Below, piece by piece: positions 34,015 through 43,535 of a DNA stretch of 64,000 bases. The notes beneath the pieces are model-generated. The model made no database searches and was not told the origin of the DNA. It saw nothing but the letters and a program-made list of their open reading frames with translations. The translations under genes were made by a program, and so were the position numbers. The DNA is from Nocardioidaceae bacterium (GTDB taxonomy: Bacteria > Actinomycetota > Actinomycetes > Propionibacteriales > Nocardioidaceae), in contig CP076053.1 in NCBI GenBank assembly GCA_018672315.1, positions 806,001-870,000 of the forward strand, read 5' to 3'. Each line of letters begins with the position of its first letter. Position 1 is the first letter of the stretch.

Positions 34015-36567
34015 ATGCCTGGAACCAACCTGACCCGCGACGAGGCGCGCACCCGCGCCTCCCTCCTCAGCGTCGACACCTACGACGTCGAGCTCGACCT
34101 CACGACCGGACCCGACACCTTCGGCTCGGTCACGACCGTCCGCTTCTCGGCCACGGAGGAGGGCCTCGGCGCGAGCACCTGGATCGACCTCGTCGGGGCG
34201 GAGGTCGAGGCGGCGACGCTGAACGGCGAGCCGCTGGACCCCGGTTCCCACACCGACGGTCGCCTGCCCCTGCCCGAGCTGCAGGCCGACAACGAGCTCG
34301 TCGTCCGCGCCCGCTGCCGCTACTCCCGCACCGGCGAGGGTCTGCACCGCTTCGTCGACCCGGCCGACGACAAGGTCTACCTCTACACCCAGTTCGAGGT
34401 GCCGGACGCGCGCCGCGTCTACGCGTGCTTCGAGCAGCCCGACCTCAAGGCCGTCTTCACCTTCACGGTCACCGCGCCGGACCACTGGCTGGTGGTCTCC
34501 AACTCCCCCCGGGTCGAGCCCGAGCCGGCCGGCGAGGGCGCAGGCACCTGGCGCTTCGCCCCGACCGAGCGCATGTCGACCTACATCACCGCGCTCGTGG
34601 CCGGCGAGTACGTCGAGGTGCGCGACTCCTACGCGGGCCGGGGCGGCGAGATCCCCCTCGGGCTCTACTGCCGTGCCTCCAAGCAGCCCGACCTCGACGT
34701 CGACCGCCTGCTTCAGGTCACCAAGCAGGGGTTCGCGTTCTTCGAGGAGGCCTTCGACTCCGCCTACCCCTTCGGGACCTACGACCAGCTGTTCGTGCCC
34801 GAGTACAACATGGGGGCGATGGAGAACGCGGGCTGCGTCACCTTCCGCGACGAGTACCTGCCCCGGAGCCGTCAGACCGCCGCGTTCTACGAGTCCCGCG
34901 CCAACACGATCCTCCACGAGATGGCCCACATGTGGTTCGGCGATCTCGTGACGATGCGCTGGTGGGACGACCTCTGGCTCAACGAGTCCTTCGCCGAGTG
35001 GGCCTCGCACTGGGCGATGGCGAACGCCACGGAGTACACCGAGGCCTGGACCTCCTTCGCGACCGCCCGCAAGGTGTGGGCCTACCGCCAGGACCAGCTG
35101 CCCTCGACCCACCCGGTCGCCGCCGACAACCACGACCTGCACGCCGTCGAGGTCAACTTCGACGGCATCACCTACGCCAAGGGCGCGTCCGCGCTCAAGC
35201 AGCTCGTCGCCTGGGTCGGCGAGGAGGAGTTCGTCCGCGGTCTGCGTGCCTACTTCGCCGAGCACGCCTTCGGCAACACCGACCTGGAGGACCTGCTCTC
35301 CCAGCTCGAGGCGGCCTCCGGTCGCGAGCTGCGGCCGTGGGTCGCCGAGTGGCTGCAGACCTCCGGCGTCAACACGCTGCGTCCCGAGGTGACCGTGACC
35401 GACGACGGTCGGATGGCGGAGGTCGCGGTGGCGCAGACGGCCATCGAGGCGTACCCCACGCTGCGGCGCCACCGCATCGGCGTCGGCCTCTACGACCTGA
35501 CCGACGGCCGACTGGCGCTGCGGCGACGCGTCGAGACCGACGTACGCGGCGAGCGCACGGTCGTCGAGGAGCTGGCCGGTGAGCTCGAGCCCGACCTGTT
35601 GCTGCTCAACGACGGGGACCTGACGTACGCCAAGATCCGCCTCGGCGAGCGGTCCCTGCGCACCGTGGTGCAGAACCTCGCCTCGCTCGAGGACTCCCTC
35701 GCGCGCTCGCTCTGCTGGGGCGCCGCCTGGGACATGACGCGCGACGCCGAGATGCGCGCCCGCGACTACGTCGACCTGGTGGTGCGCGCGCTGGGCAGCG
35801 AGAGCGACGTCACCGCCCTCGGCCGCGTGCCGATGTACGCCCGACAGGCCGTGGAGCGCTTCACCGCACCGGCCGACCGCGACGCCCTGCGTCGCCGCTG
35901 GGAGGCCGGCGTCCGCGGGCTGCTGCGCGACGCCGAGCCGGGCAGCGACCACCAGCTCGCCTTCGTCCGCGCGTACGCCGCCGCGTCCGTCACCGACGAG
36001 GCCCTCGACCACCTCGAGCAGCTGCTGGCCGGCGAGGCCTCGCTCGACGGTCTCGAGATCGACACCGACCTCCGCTGGACCCTGCTCAGCGCGCTGGCCG
36101 CCGCGGGCCGGGCCGGCGCCGAGGAGATCGCGGCCGAGCGTGATCGCGACGCGACCATCTCGGGTCAGGAGCGTGCGGCAGCGGCCCTCGCCGTACGCCC
36201 CACGGTGGAGGCGAAGCAGGAGGCCTGGCGCGACGCCGTGGAGCGCGACGACGTCGCGAACGAGACCCAGCGGTCGGTGGCGACCGCGTTCACCGGGGGG
36301 CGCAACCCGGCGGCGCTGGAGCCGTTCGTGGAGCAGTACCTCACCGCGGCCGAGTCGATCTGGGAGTCCAAGGGCACCCAGCGCGCCTCGACGGTGCTGG
36401 AGTACATGTTCCCGGTGCCGCTGGCCTCCGACGGTCTCATCGACCGGGTCGACCGCTGGCTGGAGGAGACCGCCGCGCCGGAGGCCGCGAAGCGGTACGT
36501 CCGCGAGGGCCGCGACGAGGCAGCCCGGGCGCTGCGGGCGCAGGCCAGCGACGCCCAGGACGCGTGA
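34015..36567 (+). CDS. pepN: Aminopeptidase N (M1 family)
   Basis: Zinc metallopeptidase that removes N-terminal residues from peptides. The exopeptidase motif GAMEN begins at residue 267, HEMAH at 301-305 supplies two zinc ligands, and the third (E in LNESFAEW) follows 19 residues later. An ERAP1-like C-terminal helical domain of about 400 residues completes the 850-aa protein. No signal peptide, so it is cytosolic. Confidence 0.96.
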   Translation: MPGTNLTRDEARTRASLLSVDTYDVELDLTTGPDTFGSVTTVRFSATEEGLGASTWIDLVGAEVEAATLNGEPLDPGSHTDGRLPLPELQADNELVVRARCRYSRTGEGLHRFVDPADDKVYLYTQFEVPDARRVYACFEQPDLKAVFTFTVTAPDHWLVVSNSPRVEPEPAGEGAGTWRFAPTERMSTYITALVAGEYVEVRDSYAGRGGEIPLGLYCRASKQPDLDVDRLLQVTKQGFAFFEEAFDSAYPFGTYDQLFVPEYNMGAMENAGCVTFRDEYLPRSRQTAAFYESRANTILHEMAHMWFGDLVTMRWWDDLWLNESFAEWASHWAMANATEYTEAWTSFATARKVWAYRQDQLPSTHPVAADNHDLHAVEVNFDGITYAKGASALKQLVAWVGEEEFVRGLRAYFAEHAFGNTDLEDLLSQLEAASGRELRPWVAEWLQTSGVNTLRPEVTVTDDGRMAEVAVAQTAIEAYPTLRRHRIGVGLYDLTDGRLALRRRVETDVRGERTVVEELAGELEPDLLLLNDGDLTYAKIRLGERSLRTVVQNLASLEDSLARSLCWGAAWDMTRDAEMRARDYVDLVVRALGSESDVTALGRVPMYARQAVERFTAPADRDALRRRWEAGVRGLLRDAEPGSDHQLAFVRAYAAASVTDEALDHLEQLLAGEASLDGLEIDTDLRWTLLSALAAAGRAGAEEIAAERDRDATISGQERAAAALAVRPTVEAKQEAWRDAVERDDVANETQRSVATAFTGGRNPAALEPFVEQYLTAAESIWESKGTQRASTVLEYMFPVPLASDGLIDRVDRWLEETAAPEAAKRYVREGRDEAARALRAQASDAQDA

Positions 36568-36579
36568 GGAGAGTCTGAC

Positions 36580-37023
36580 TCAGGCGTCTGCGCGGTGCCG
36601 GCCCGGGGCCGGGTCGGCACCGCCGGACCGCTCCGTACGCTCTGCCTGCTTGCCACGCTGGCACGACTGGGCGATCGCGCCCAGTCCGTGCACGAGCCCT
36701 CCCGCGACGTCGTCGCGGGAGAAGCAGTCGGCCATCTCGCCGGTGATGCGGTCGAGCTCGCCCGCGGAGAGCCGCTCCTCGGCCTGCTCACCCGTGACGA
36801 CCTCGATGACGCGGCGGTCGGGCGCGACCGCGATGAGCACCGAGCGTCCCGGTGAGCGCAGACGACCGTGCAGGTCGCGCGCGGCCGCACGGGTGTCCTC
36901 CCCGGTCAGCGGTCCGACGAAGACGGAGAACTCCAGGCGCGTACGCATCTCCGCGTCGCGCATCGCCGAGTCGACGCGCGTGCGCTCGGACTTGCTCAGC
37001 GCACCCTTGTCACCACCCAGCAC
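36580..37023 (-). CDS. DUF5130 family protein
   Basis: Actinobacterial protein of 147 aa, distantly like TPM-domain proteins. Characteristic stretch: GALSKSERTRVDSAMRDAEMRTRLEFSVFVGPL, then RSVLIAVAPDRRVIEVVTG. Function unknown. The GTG start at 37023 overlaps the upstream membrane-protein gene by 14 bases, suggesting coupling. It converges with pepN, leaving 12 bases between stops. Confidence 0.8.
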   Translation of the reverse strand: MLGGDKGALSKSERTRVDSAMRDAEMRTRLEFSVFVGPLTGEDTRAAARDLHGRLRSPGRSVLIAVAPDRRVIEVVTGEQAEERLSAGELDRITGEMADCFSRDDVAGGLVHGLGAIAQSCQRGKQAERTERSGGADPAPGRHRADA

Positions 37024-37411
37024 TGGAACCGCCCCGCGCGTCGCTGCCGGTGTCGTCGGTGGCCGAGCTGCCCTCGGGCAGGTCGCCGGCGCCGCCCTTC
37101 GGGCCGCCCATCCACGTCGCGGGCACCGAGGAGCCCGACTTCTGCCTGCGGTCCGAGGCCAGACCCGGCAGGGCGAACGCCACTCCGAGCACGACGGCCA
37201 GGCCGAGCGGGACGAGCAGGACCAGCGTCAGCAGACGCAGCACGGAGACCTCCGGCGCCTCCGGCCATCCCTCGGCCGCCACGGCGTACGCGGCCGACGG
37301 CGAGGTCACGATGCTCACAGCCACACCGGCAGCGAGGCCGGCGACCACGCGGGGGCGCGTCAGGACGCGGCGCGGCGTGGGGGTCGTCGAGGTCGGCGTC
37401 GTCGTACTCAC
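37010..37411 (-). CDS. Small membrane protein upstream of DUF5130, unrecognised
   Basis: A 133-aa protein with two hydrophobic segments: VVAGLAAGVAVSIVTSPSAAYAVA (signal-like) and LLTLVLLVPLGLAVVLGVAFAL. A Gly/Ser/Asp-rich hydrophilic tail follows. I do not recognise a domain. GTG 37411 is chosen since TAACCT ends seven bases upstream. The reading frame overlaps the DUF5130 gene, so the two products may act together, perhaps at the membrane. Confidence 0.65.
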   Translation of the reverse strand: MSTTTPTSTTPTPRRVLTRPRVVAGLAAGVAVSIVTSPSAAYAVAAEGWPEAPEVSVLRLLTLVLLVPLGLAVVLGVAFALPGLASDRRQKSGSSVPATWMGGPKGGAGDLPEGSSATDDTGSDARGGSSAGW

Positions 37412-37418
37412 ACCTGCG

Positions 37419-37424
37419 AGGTTA
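37419..37424 (-). promoter_or_regulatory. -10 element for the small membrane protein
   Basis: TAACCT ending seven bases before GTG 37411; decides the GTG start. Confidence 0.5.
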
Positions 37425-37564
37425 TCCATTCCGAGCCGTCGCACGCGCACCCGCAGCGGTGGACGTGACCGGCCTGACGTCGGGTGCGACGGTGATCACG
37501 CCCCACCCCACACTGTCGCCCACCCTCGCTCCGGGCGCGTGGTCCCAGGGGACGAGCGCGACGG

Positions 37565-37594
37565 TTGGTCGCGACCGGGCGCCCTCGCTAGCCT
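37565..37594 (+). promoter_or_regulatory. Promoter of the MscS-type channel gene
   Basis: TTGGTC (37565-37570) and TAGCCT (37589-37594) separated by 18 bases; the -10 ends seven bases before ATG 37602. Leaderless. Confidence 0.6.
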
Positions 37595-37601
37595 CCGCTG
37601 C

Positions 37602-38615
37602 ATGTCTTCCTCGGTGTCCGCTCAGAACCAGCCCGACAGCAACCAGGTCAGCGAGTCCGCCGAGCAGGCGGGCGGATGGCTGCGCGACACCCTCCTCCCC
37701 TGGCTGACCGACACCGCCGCCCCGGCGGCGGTCTCGGTCGTGGTGATCCTCCTCGGCGCGATCATCGTGCGCTGGCTCGCGCACCGGGGCATCGACCGCA
37801 TCATGAAGGGCGCCGAGCACGGTCGCCTCCCGGGCCGCCTGGGCTCGATCGGGCGGTCCGTCGAGGTCGCGGCGACGCCGGGCAGCTCGCGGCGCACGCA
37901 GCGGGCACAGTCGATGGGCTCGCTGCTGAAGAACATCGCGACCGCGGTCATCTTCGGCATCGCGGTCGTCATGGCCCTTGCCGAGGTCGGCGCCGACGTG
38001 GCCCCGATCCTCGCCTCGGCCGGTGTGCTCGGGCTGGCCATCGGCTTCGGCGCCCAGTCGCTGGTCTCGGACTTCCTCTCCGGCATCGCCATCCTGCTCG
38101 AGGACCAGTACGGCGTCGGGGACGTGGTCGACCTCGGTGAGGCCATCGGCACCGTGGAGTCGGTCGGTCTGCGCATCACCCGCGTCCGCGCCGTCGACGG
38201 CACGGTCTGGTACGTCCGCAACGGCGAGATCCTGCGCGTGGGCAACCAGTCGATGAACTGGGCGCGCACCGTGCTGGACATCGGCGTCGCGTACGGCGAG
38301 GACATCCAGCGCGTGCGCGACGTGCTCGGCGAGGTCGCCAAGGACCTGTTCGAGGCCGAGGAGTTCAAGGGCAAGGTCATCGAGGCGCCGGAGGTCTGGG
38401 GCGTCCAGGAGCTCGCGGCCGACTCGGTCGTGGTGAGGGTCGTCCTCAAGACCGCGCCGCTGCAGCAGTGGGCCGTCGCCCGCGAGATGCGTCAGCGCAT
38501 CAAGACCCGCTTCGACGCCGAGGGCATCGAGATCCCCTTCAGCCAGCGCGTCGTGTGGCACCGCAGCGACGACGGCACGGTCGTCTCCAGCGGTCAGGTC
38601 GAGCACTCCGGCTGA
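37602..38615 (+). CDS. MscS-family mechanosensitive ion channel
   Basis: Small-conductance mechanosensitive channel homologue of 337 aa. The pore-lining helix and beta domain are visible: LASAGVLGLAIGFGAQSLVSDFLSGIAILLEDQYGVGDVVDLG, followed by VESVGLRITRVRAVDGTVWYVRNGEI. A first membrane helix (AAVSVVVILLGAIIVRWLA) precedes. Such channels release solutes on hypo-osmotic shock. The open frame upstream of ATG 37602 overlaps the opposing genes and is rejected on promoter evidence. Confidence 0.93.
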   Translation: MSSSVSAQNQPDSNQVSESAEQAGGWLRDTLLPWLTDTAAPAAVSVVVILLGAIIVRWLAHRGIDRIMKGAEHGRLPGRLGSIGRSVEVAATPGSSRRTQRAQSMGSLLKNIATAVIFGIAVVMALAEVGADVAPILASAGVLGLAIGFGAQSLVSDFLSGIAILLEDQYGVGDVVDLGEAIGTVESVGLRITRVRAVDGTVWYVRNGEILRVGNQSMNWARTVLDIGVAYGEDIQRVRDVLGEVAKDLFEAEEFKGKVIEAPEVWGVQELAADSVVVRVVLKTAPLQQWAVAREMRQRIKTRFDAEGIEIPFSQRVVWHRSDDGTVVSSGQVEHSG

Positions 38616-38636
38616 TCCTGCGGTCATGCTGTGCGC

Positions 38637-41222
38637 ATGACCACGCAGCGTCCGGCCGCCCGCTGGGCGGACCCGACCCGGTGCCCGGACTGCCGTGCCG
38701 CGCTGGAGGGTCGACCTGCGTGCCGGGCCTGCGGCCTGGCGCTGGACGGACCTGAGGCCCAGCGCCTCTTCTCGCTGCTCTCCGAGGCCGACGACGTGCT
38801 CGCCGAGCTGCGCGCACGCTCCTCGGCGTCCCGCGACCCGGCTCCGGAGACCGTCACCGCCCCCGCCCCCGCCCCCGCCGGGCGTCCCCGGCCCGAGCGG
38901 GGCTCGCGCCTGCCGTCCGCGACGGTGCCGCTCGTCCTGCTGACCGTCGGTGCGCTGCTGCTGGCGGTGGCCGTGCTGCTGTTCGCCGCCTTCACCTGGT
39001 TCCTCCTCCCCGAGATCGGCCGGGCCCTCCTGCTGCTGGTCATCGCGCTGGGCATCGGGTCAGGTGCCTGGGCCGCCTCGCGCCGCCGACTGCGGATCGC
39101 CGCGGAGGCACTCTGGCCGCTCAGTCTGTTCGTCTCCCTGGTCGGGCTCCTCCTGCTCGGGCCCGGGACCGGCCGCGCCGAGGCGGCGTGGGCGCTGGGC
39201 GCGGGCCTCGCGCTCGCGGGTGCGGCGGTGGCGGTCGCGCAGGCCCTGCACCGCCGCGACCTGGCGGTGCCGACGCTGCTCGAGGTGAGCACGCTCGTGC
39301 TGGGCGCCGTGGCCGCCGCGGCCCTGACGGGACTCGATCCCGACCTCCCGCTGCTCGGCTCCGGCGCGGCGCTGCCGGTCCTCCTGCTCGCCCTCGGGCT
39401 GTCCGTCGTGGGCGTACGCAGCCGGCTGCGTGTCACGGCGGCCGGGGCTTCCGCGGCGACGGTCGCGGCCTGGGCGGCGATCGTCGTGGTCGGCCTGACG
39501 ACCGTCGTGGACGGCGGCTACGCCGCCTGGCAGCCCGTCCGCTACGCCGACGTCATCGTCGCGTTCCTCCTCGCCGCGGGCGTGGCGTACGCCCCGTTCA
39601 CCCGTCTCCCGGGCAAAGCCATCGGCTGGGCGCAGGCCGCCGGTGCCGGGGCTGCCGCGGTGCTCCTCGTGCTCGCCGGCGCCGCGGCGACCACCGGCTA
39701 CAGCCGCGCCACGCTCTCCCCCGAGCCGCACCTCAACGCCGCGGCACTGGTCGGCGGGGCGCTGCTCCTCCTGATCGCCACGCTGGGCTCGCCCGCCGTC
39801 GACTTCTCCGACGTGGACGGTCCCGTCCGCCGTCGGGCGCAGGGACTCCTCGCGGCGTACGCGCTGCTCGCCGTCGGCGCCGTCGTCCTGGTCGGTCTGG
39901 CGACAGCGCAAACCCTGGTGGTGGCCGGGGAGCGCCGGGGACCCCTGTCGGCCGACGCCCCCGGACTGCCGACCGGCTCGGTGACCGACTGGTGGTGGGC
40001 CGCTCCGGTGCTTCTCGCGGTCGTCGCGGCCACGCTGCCGCGGATCGCCGAGGCCTCACCCGCCCCCGGGCTCCACCGCGGCGTACGAGCCGCGCGACCC
40101 GTCACTCCGGCCGTGCTGCTGGTCGTGACGGCCGCGTGCGCCGTCGCTCCGCAGGCGCCCCTGTGGACGGTCGTGGCGACGCTTGCTGCGGCGGTGCTGG
40201 CCGCGGCCGCGGCGGCGTACGCCTCGCCCGGGCCCACCGCCGTCGTCGTACTGGCCGGCTCGGCGGCCCTGCTCGTCAAGACCTCCGTGCCCTCGGCGCC
40301 GCTGCTCGTCGTGAGCCTGACCCTCGTCACGCTGGTCGCGGGGACCATGGCGTTCCGTCTCCCCCCGCCGGGCCGTACCGCCCCCGCACCGGGCGGCACG
40401 CTCGCGCAGCTCGACCCGCCGCTCGCCGTCGGAGCAGTCGCTGCCGCTGTCGCCACGGGCGCAGGCGCCTGGGCGCTCATGACCGGACTACCGGGTCTCG
40501 ACCTCCCGCCCCTCGCCGGGGCCCTGGCCGTCGTCGTCGCCGTCGGCGCGTGGGTCGTCACTCTCGGTCTGCTGCGCCGACCTCTGCCGCACAGGCAGGC
40601 GGCAGGGGCCGCGGCGCTGCTCGCCGTGGTCGCCCAGCTCGAGGGCCGCTCGGCCGCCGACAGCACCTGGATCCTGCTGGTCGCCGGCATCCTCGCCGTG
40701 CTCGTCACCGTCACCGCACCCGACGACGGGACCCCCGCCTGGGTCGGCAGCGCCCTGCTCCTCGGCGCCTCGGCCGCCCGCTCGATCGCCGGCGGGCCCC
40801 CGCCGGAGGTCGTCTCCCTCGGCGCCGGGGCGGTGCTGCTGGCGCTCGGCGCATGGCAGCTGCGGCGCCGGCCGGGCACGAGCAGTCGCCGGGCGCTGGC
40901 CCCGGCGCTGACGCTCACCCTCACGCCCACCCTGCTGCTGAGCCTCACCGAGCCGCTGGGGACGCGGACCCTCTTGGTCGTGGCCCTGGGCGTCGCCGCG
41001 TTGACGTGGGGCGCCCTGGGCGGCCTGTCGGCGCCGTTGCTCACCGGTGGCGCCGCTCTGCTCGTCGTCGGCGTACGGATGCTGGGGCCGGTCTCCAGCG
41101 TGGTGCCGTGGTGGATCGTGGCCGGTGGTGTCGGCGCGGCGCTGCTCCTGGTGGGAGCGACCTGGGAGTCGCGGCGGGCGGAGATCGATGCCGCACGTCG
41201 CTACGTACGCCGCCTTCGCTGA
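38637..41222 (+). CDS. SCO7613-type giant polytopic membrane protein
   Basis: 861-aa protein with an N-terminal zinc-ribbon-like segment (CPDCRAALEGRPACRACGLAL), a short helical linker, an Ala/Pro-rich stretch, and then about 20 hydrophobic helices. The arrangement matches proteins annotated with the SCO7613 C-terminal domain, whose function is unknown. The start may be ATG 38637 or GTG 38631. It begins 21 bases after the MscS stop and could be co-transcribed with it. Confidence 0.8.
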   Translation: MTTQRPAARWADPTRCPDCRAALEGRPACRACGLALDGPEAQRLFSLLSEADDVLAELRARSSASRDPAPETVTAPAPAPAGRPRPERGSRLPSATVPLVLLTVGALLLAVAVLLFAAFTWFLLPEIGRALLLLVIALGIGSGAWAASRRRLRIAAEALWPLSLFVSLVGLLLLGPGTGRAEAAWALGAGLALAGAAVAVAQALHRRDLAVPTLLEVSTLVLGAVAAAALTGLDPDLPLLGSGAALPVLLLALGLSVVGVRSRLRVTAAGASAATVAAWAAIVVVGLTTVVDGGYAAWQPVRYADVIVAFLLAAGVAYAPFTRLPGKAIGWAQAAGAGAAAVLLVLAGAAATTGYSRATLSPEPHLNAAALVGGALLLLIATLGSPAVDFSDVDGPVRRRAQGLLAAYALLAVGAVVLVGLATAQTLVVAGERRGPLSADAPGLPTGSVTDWWWAAPVLLAVVAATLPRIAEASPAPGLHRGVRAARPVTPAVLLVVTAACAVAPQAPLWTVVATLAAAVLAAAAAAYASPGPTAVVVLAGSAALLVKTSVPSAPLLVVSLTLVTLVAGTMAFRLPPPGRTAPAPGGTLAQLDPPLAVGAVAAAVATGAGAWALMTGLPGLDLPPLAGALAVVVAVGAWVVTLGLLRRPLPHRQAAGAAALLAVVAQLEGRSAADSTWILLVAGILAVLVTVTAPDDGTPAWVGSALLLGASAARSIAGGPPPEVVSLGAGAVLLALGAWQLRRRPGTSSRRALAPALTLTLTPTLLLSLTEPLGTRTLLVVALGVAALTWGALGGLSAPLLTGGAALLVVGVRMLGPVSSVVPWWIVAGGVGAALLLVGATWESRRAEIDAARRYVRRLR

Positions 41223-41249
41223 GCTCGTGCCGCCTGGGAGACTGGGGGC

Positions 41250-41639
41250 GTGAGCCAGCCGACCGAGCAGACCTTCTACGACGCCATCGGCGGCGAGCCG
41301 GTGATCACCCGCATCGTGCAGCGCTTCTACGCCGGCGTCGCCGAGGACGAGGTGCTGCGCCCGATGTATCCCGAGGCCGACCTCGCGCCGGCCGAGGAGC
41401 GGTTCCGGCTGTTCCTCATGCAGTACTGGGGCGGCCCGACGACCTACTCCGACACCCGAGGGCACCCGCGGCTGCGGATGCGCCACGCCCCGTTCCCCGT
41501 GACGCCGACGGCGGCCGAGCACTGGCTGCGCCACTTCCACGCCGCCCTGGACGCCGAAGAGCTCGCTCCGGAGCACGACGCCCGCTTCCGTGAGTACGTC
41601 GACCACGCCGCGCAGTTCATGGTCAACACCCTGCAGTGA
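41250..41639 (+). CDS. glbO: Group II truncated hemoglobin (GlbO type)
   Basis: Two-on-two heme protein of 129 aa. FYAGVAEDEVLRPMYPE, MQYWGGPTTYSDTRGHPRLRMRHAPFPV (proximal His in MRHAPF) and EHWLRHF (Trp at G8) are group II signatures. It is thought to handle O2, NO or peroxides in actinobacteria. GTG start with GAGACT six bases upstream, possibly leaderless. Confidence 0.94.
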   Translation: MSQPTEQTFYDAIGGEPVITRIVQRFYAGVAEDEVLRPMYPEADLAPAEERFRLFLMQYWGGPTTYSDTRGHPRLRMRHAPFPVTPTAAEHWLRHFHAALDAEELAPEHDARFREYVDHAAQFMVNTLQ

Positions 41640-41675
41640 CACGGTCCGTTCACCGGCACCCGACAGCGTGGCCGC

Positions 41676-42536
41676 GTGGACGAGCGGGCGGTGAGGCGCG
41701 TCGACGTGCGTCTCGTGTCCGCGGTCGCTCTCGCCGTCGGCGGTGGACTCGGCCTCTCCCGGTACGCCGCGAGGGAGCTGCTGCACCGTCAGGCGCAGCA
41801 CGCCCGCCGGCTGATCGGGCAGCCCCTCGGCGAGTCGGTGCCCGACGCCGACCGGGTGTGGAAGCGCAGCTACGGCGACCCGTTGCACCTGGTCCTGCTG
41901 GGTGACTCCATCGCCGCCGGGCTGGGCGCCGACCGACGCAAGGAGACCCTCGGGGGCCGCCTGGCGCGCTACCTCGCGAAAGAGCTGCGACGGTCGGTCC
42001 GGCTGACGACCCTGGCCGTCGTCGGCTCCGAGTCCGCGGACCTCACCGCCCAGGTGGATCGCGTGCAGGACGACTGCCCGCCCGATGTCGCGGTCATCGT
42101 CGTCGGTGGCAACGACGTCACGCACCGGGTGCCGACGGCCACCTCCGTCGCGCACCTCGAGGAGGCGATCGCGCGCCTGCGTGGTGCGGGCGCGGTGGTC
42201 GTCGTCGGCACGTGTCCCGACCTCGGCGCCCTCCGACCCGTGCCCCAGCCGCTGCGTACGCTCGGCTCGCACGCCTCGCGGGCCCTGGCCGCCGCCCAGC
42301 ACCGGGCGTGCCTGCGCAGCGGCGCGCACCCGGTCTCGTTGGCACGCGCCGTCGGCCCCTTCTTCCTGACCGATCCGGACGGCATGTTCAGCCTCGACCG
42401 GTTCCATCCCAGCCCGCTGGGCTACAAGCGCACGGCCAAGGAGGTGCTGCCTGCCGTCGTCGAGGCCATCGCGACGGACGCCCCGTGGCTGCTCAGCCCC
42501 GCAGGCTCTCGAGCACGCCCCGCGAGCTCTGCGTGA
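41676..42536 (+). CDS. SGNH/GDSL-family hydrolase
   Basis: Esterase/lipase-fold protein of 286 aa. An N-terminal hydrophobic stretch (LVSAVALAVGGGLGLSRYA) may anchor it to the membrane. The catalytic block I Ser lies in LLGDSIAAGLGA, block III in VVGGNDVTH, and the Asp-His pair in DRFHPSPLGY. Substrate unknown. The 3' end overlaps the convergent thioesterase gene by 44 bases. GTG start. Confidence 0.87.
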   Translation: MDERAVRRVDVRLVSAVALAVGGGLGLSRYAARELLHRQAQHARRLIGQPLGESVPDADRVWKRSYGDPLHLVLLGDSIAAGLGADRRKETLGGRLARYLAKELRRSVRLTTLAVVGSESADLTAQVDRVQDDCPPDVAVIVVGGNDVTHRVPTATSVAHLEEAIARLRGAGAVVVVGTCPDLGALRPVPQPLRTLGSHASRALAAAQHRACLRSGAHPVSLARAVGPFFLTDPDGMFSLDRFHPSPLGYKRTAKEVLPAVVEAIATDAPWLLSPAGSRARPASSA

Positions 42537-43437
42537 GCTCCGCCGACCGCTGCTCGCGCGCGTCGAAGGCCACGAGCACGACCCGACCGCTGCCGAGCAC
42601 CGCCTCGGACCCCTCGCGCAGCGGGTCGCGGATCACCGAGGTCACGTCGAAGGACGCCCCGCCGATGCGGCTCACCCACGAGAGGACCTCGTACGGCTCC
42701 AACCGGAAGTGCGCCGCACGCACGTGGCGCACCGAGGTGCGCGCCACGACGAGCAGGTTGTCGAAGCCACCCGCAGGCATGGAGGCATCCCCGTGGCCCA
42801 GCCACCGCTCCAGCCCGAGCATCCGCAGCCGCGCCTCCTGGAGGTACTCGACGAACTCCTCGTCGCCGACGCGTCCGTCGGCGCTGACGTCGCGCCACCG
42901 CACCCGGACCGGGTAGGACGTCGCCCCGGCCGGCACCGTGTCGGCGCGTACGGGCACCAGGTCGGCGGCGACCTCGGGACGCAGCGGCGGCTCCTGGGCC
43001 GTGCCGCCGAAGCGGGAGAGACCGTCGAGCTCGTCGGCGCCCCAGGGACGAGGAGCACCCGAGGCGTCGGCGGCGGTGAGCTCCGTCCGGGCGCGGAAGT
43101 ACACCCGCGGCGCGCCGGCGGATCCCGGCACCGCGCCCTCGCCCGGACGGTCGACGACGCTCTGCTCGAGCACCACCAGGTCGGCTGCGGCGTCGACGAC
43201 GACTGACTCCACGGTGACCGGGGCCTCGCGGAACATCAGCGGCGCGTCGAAGCTGACGTCCTGGCGGCGTACGTCGACGCGCACCCGGTGCGGCCCTTCC
43301 ACCGGCAGCCCCGCGGCCGCCAGGAGCGCGGTGCGGGCCTCACCGACGTAGTCGAGGTAGCGCACGTTGTTGGTGTGCCCGAGCATGTCCAGGTCGCCCC
43401 AGCGCAGGGGGCAGGCGTACGTGTGGGGGCTGGTCAC
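42493..43437 (-). CDS. Acyl-CoA thioesterase, tandem hotdog domains
   Basis: Two 4-hydroxybenzoyl-CoA thioesterase-like hotdog domains in 314 aa. Domain 1 has LRWGDLDMLGHTNNVRYLDYVGEAR; domain 2 has VRVRWRDVSADGRVGDEEFVEYLQEARLRML. The likely reaction is hydrolysis of acyl-CoA; chain preference cannot be told. Start GTG 43437 (VTSPHTY) is preferred to the codon at 43455. It is divergent from the thiolase gene, so both may belong to acyl-CoA metabolism. Confidence 0.87.
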   Translation of the reverse strand: MTSPHTYACPLRWGDLDMLGHTNNVRYLDYVGEARTALLAAAGLPVEGPHRVRVDVRRQDVSFDAPLMFREAPVTVESVVVDAAADLVVLEQSVVDRPGEGAVPGSAGAPRVYFRARTELTAADASGAPRPWGADELDGLSRFGGTAQEPPLRPEVAADLVPVRADTVPAGATSYPVRVRWRDVSADGRVGDEEFVEYLQEARLRMLGLERWLGHGDASMPAGGFDNLLVVARTSVRHVRAAHFRLEPYEVLSWVSRIGGASFDVTSVIRDPLREGSEAVLGSGRVVLVAFDAREQRSAELTQSSRGVLESLRG

Positions 43438-43524
43438 GGACCCATGCTGGCCCACGCCCGCAGCCTGCGACGACCGGGGCCGGGACTAGGCTCGGCGTCG
43501 CACCCGAGTCCGTCCACCGACCCT

Positions 43525-43530
43525 GAGGAG
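43525..43530 (+). promoter_or_regulatory. Thiolase ribosome binding site
   Basis: GAGGAG five bases before ATG 43536; a TAGGCT -10 candidate at 43487-43492 gives a leader of about 40 bases. Confidence 0.6.
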
Positions 43531-43535
43531 CTCTC

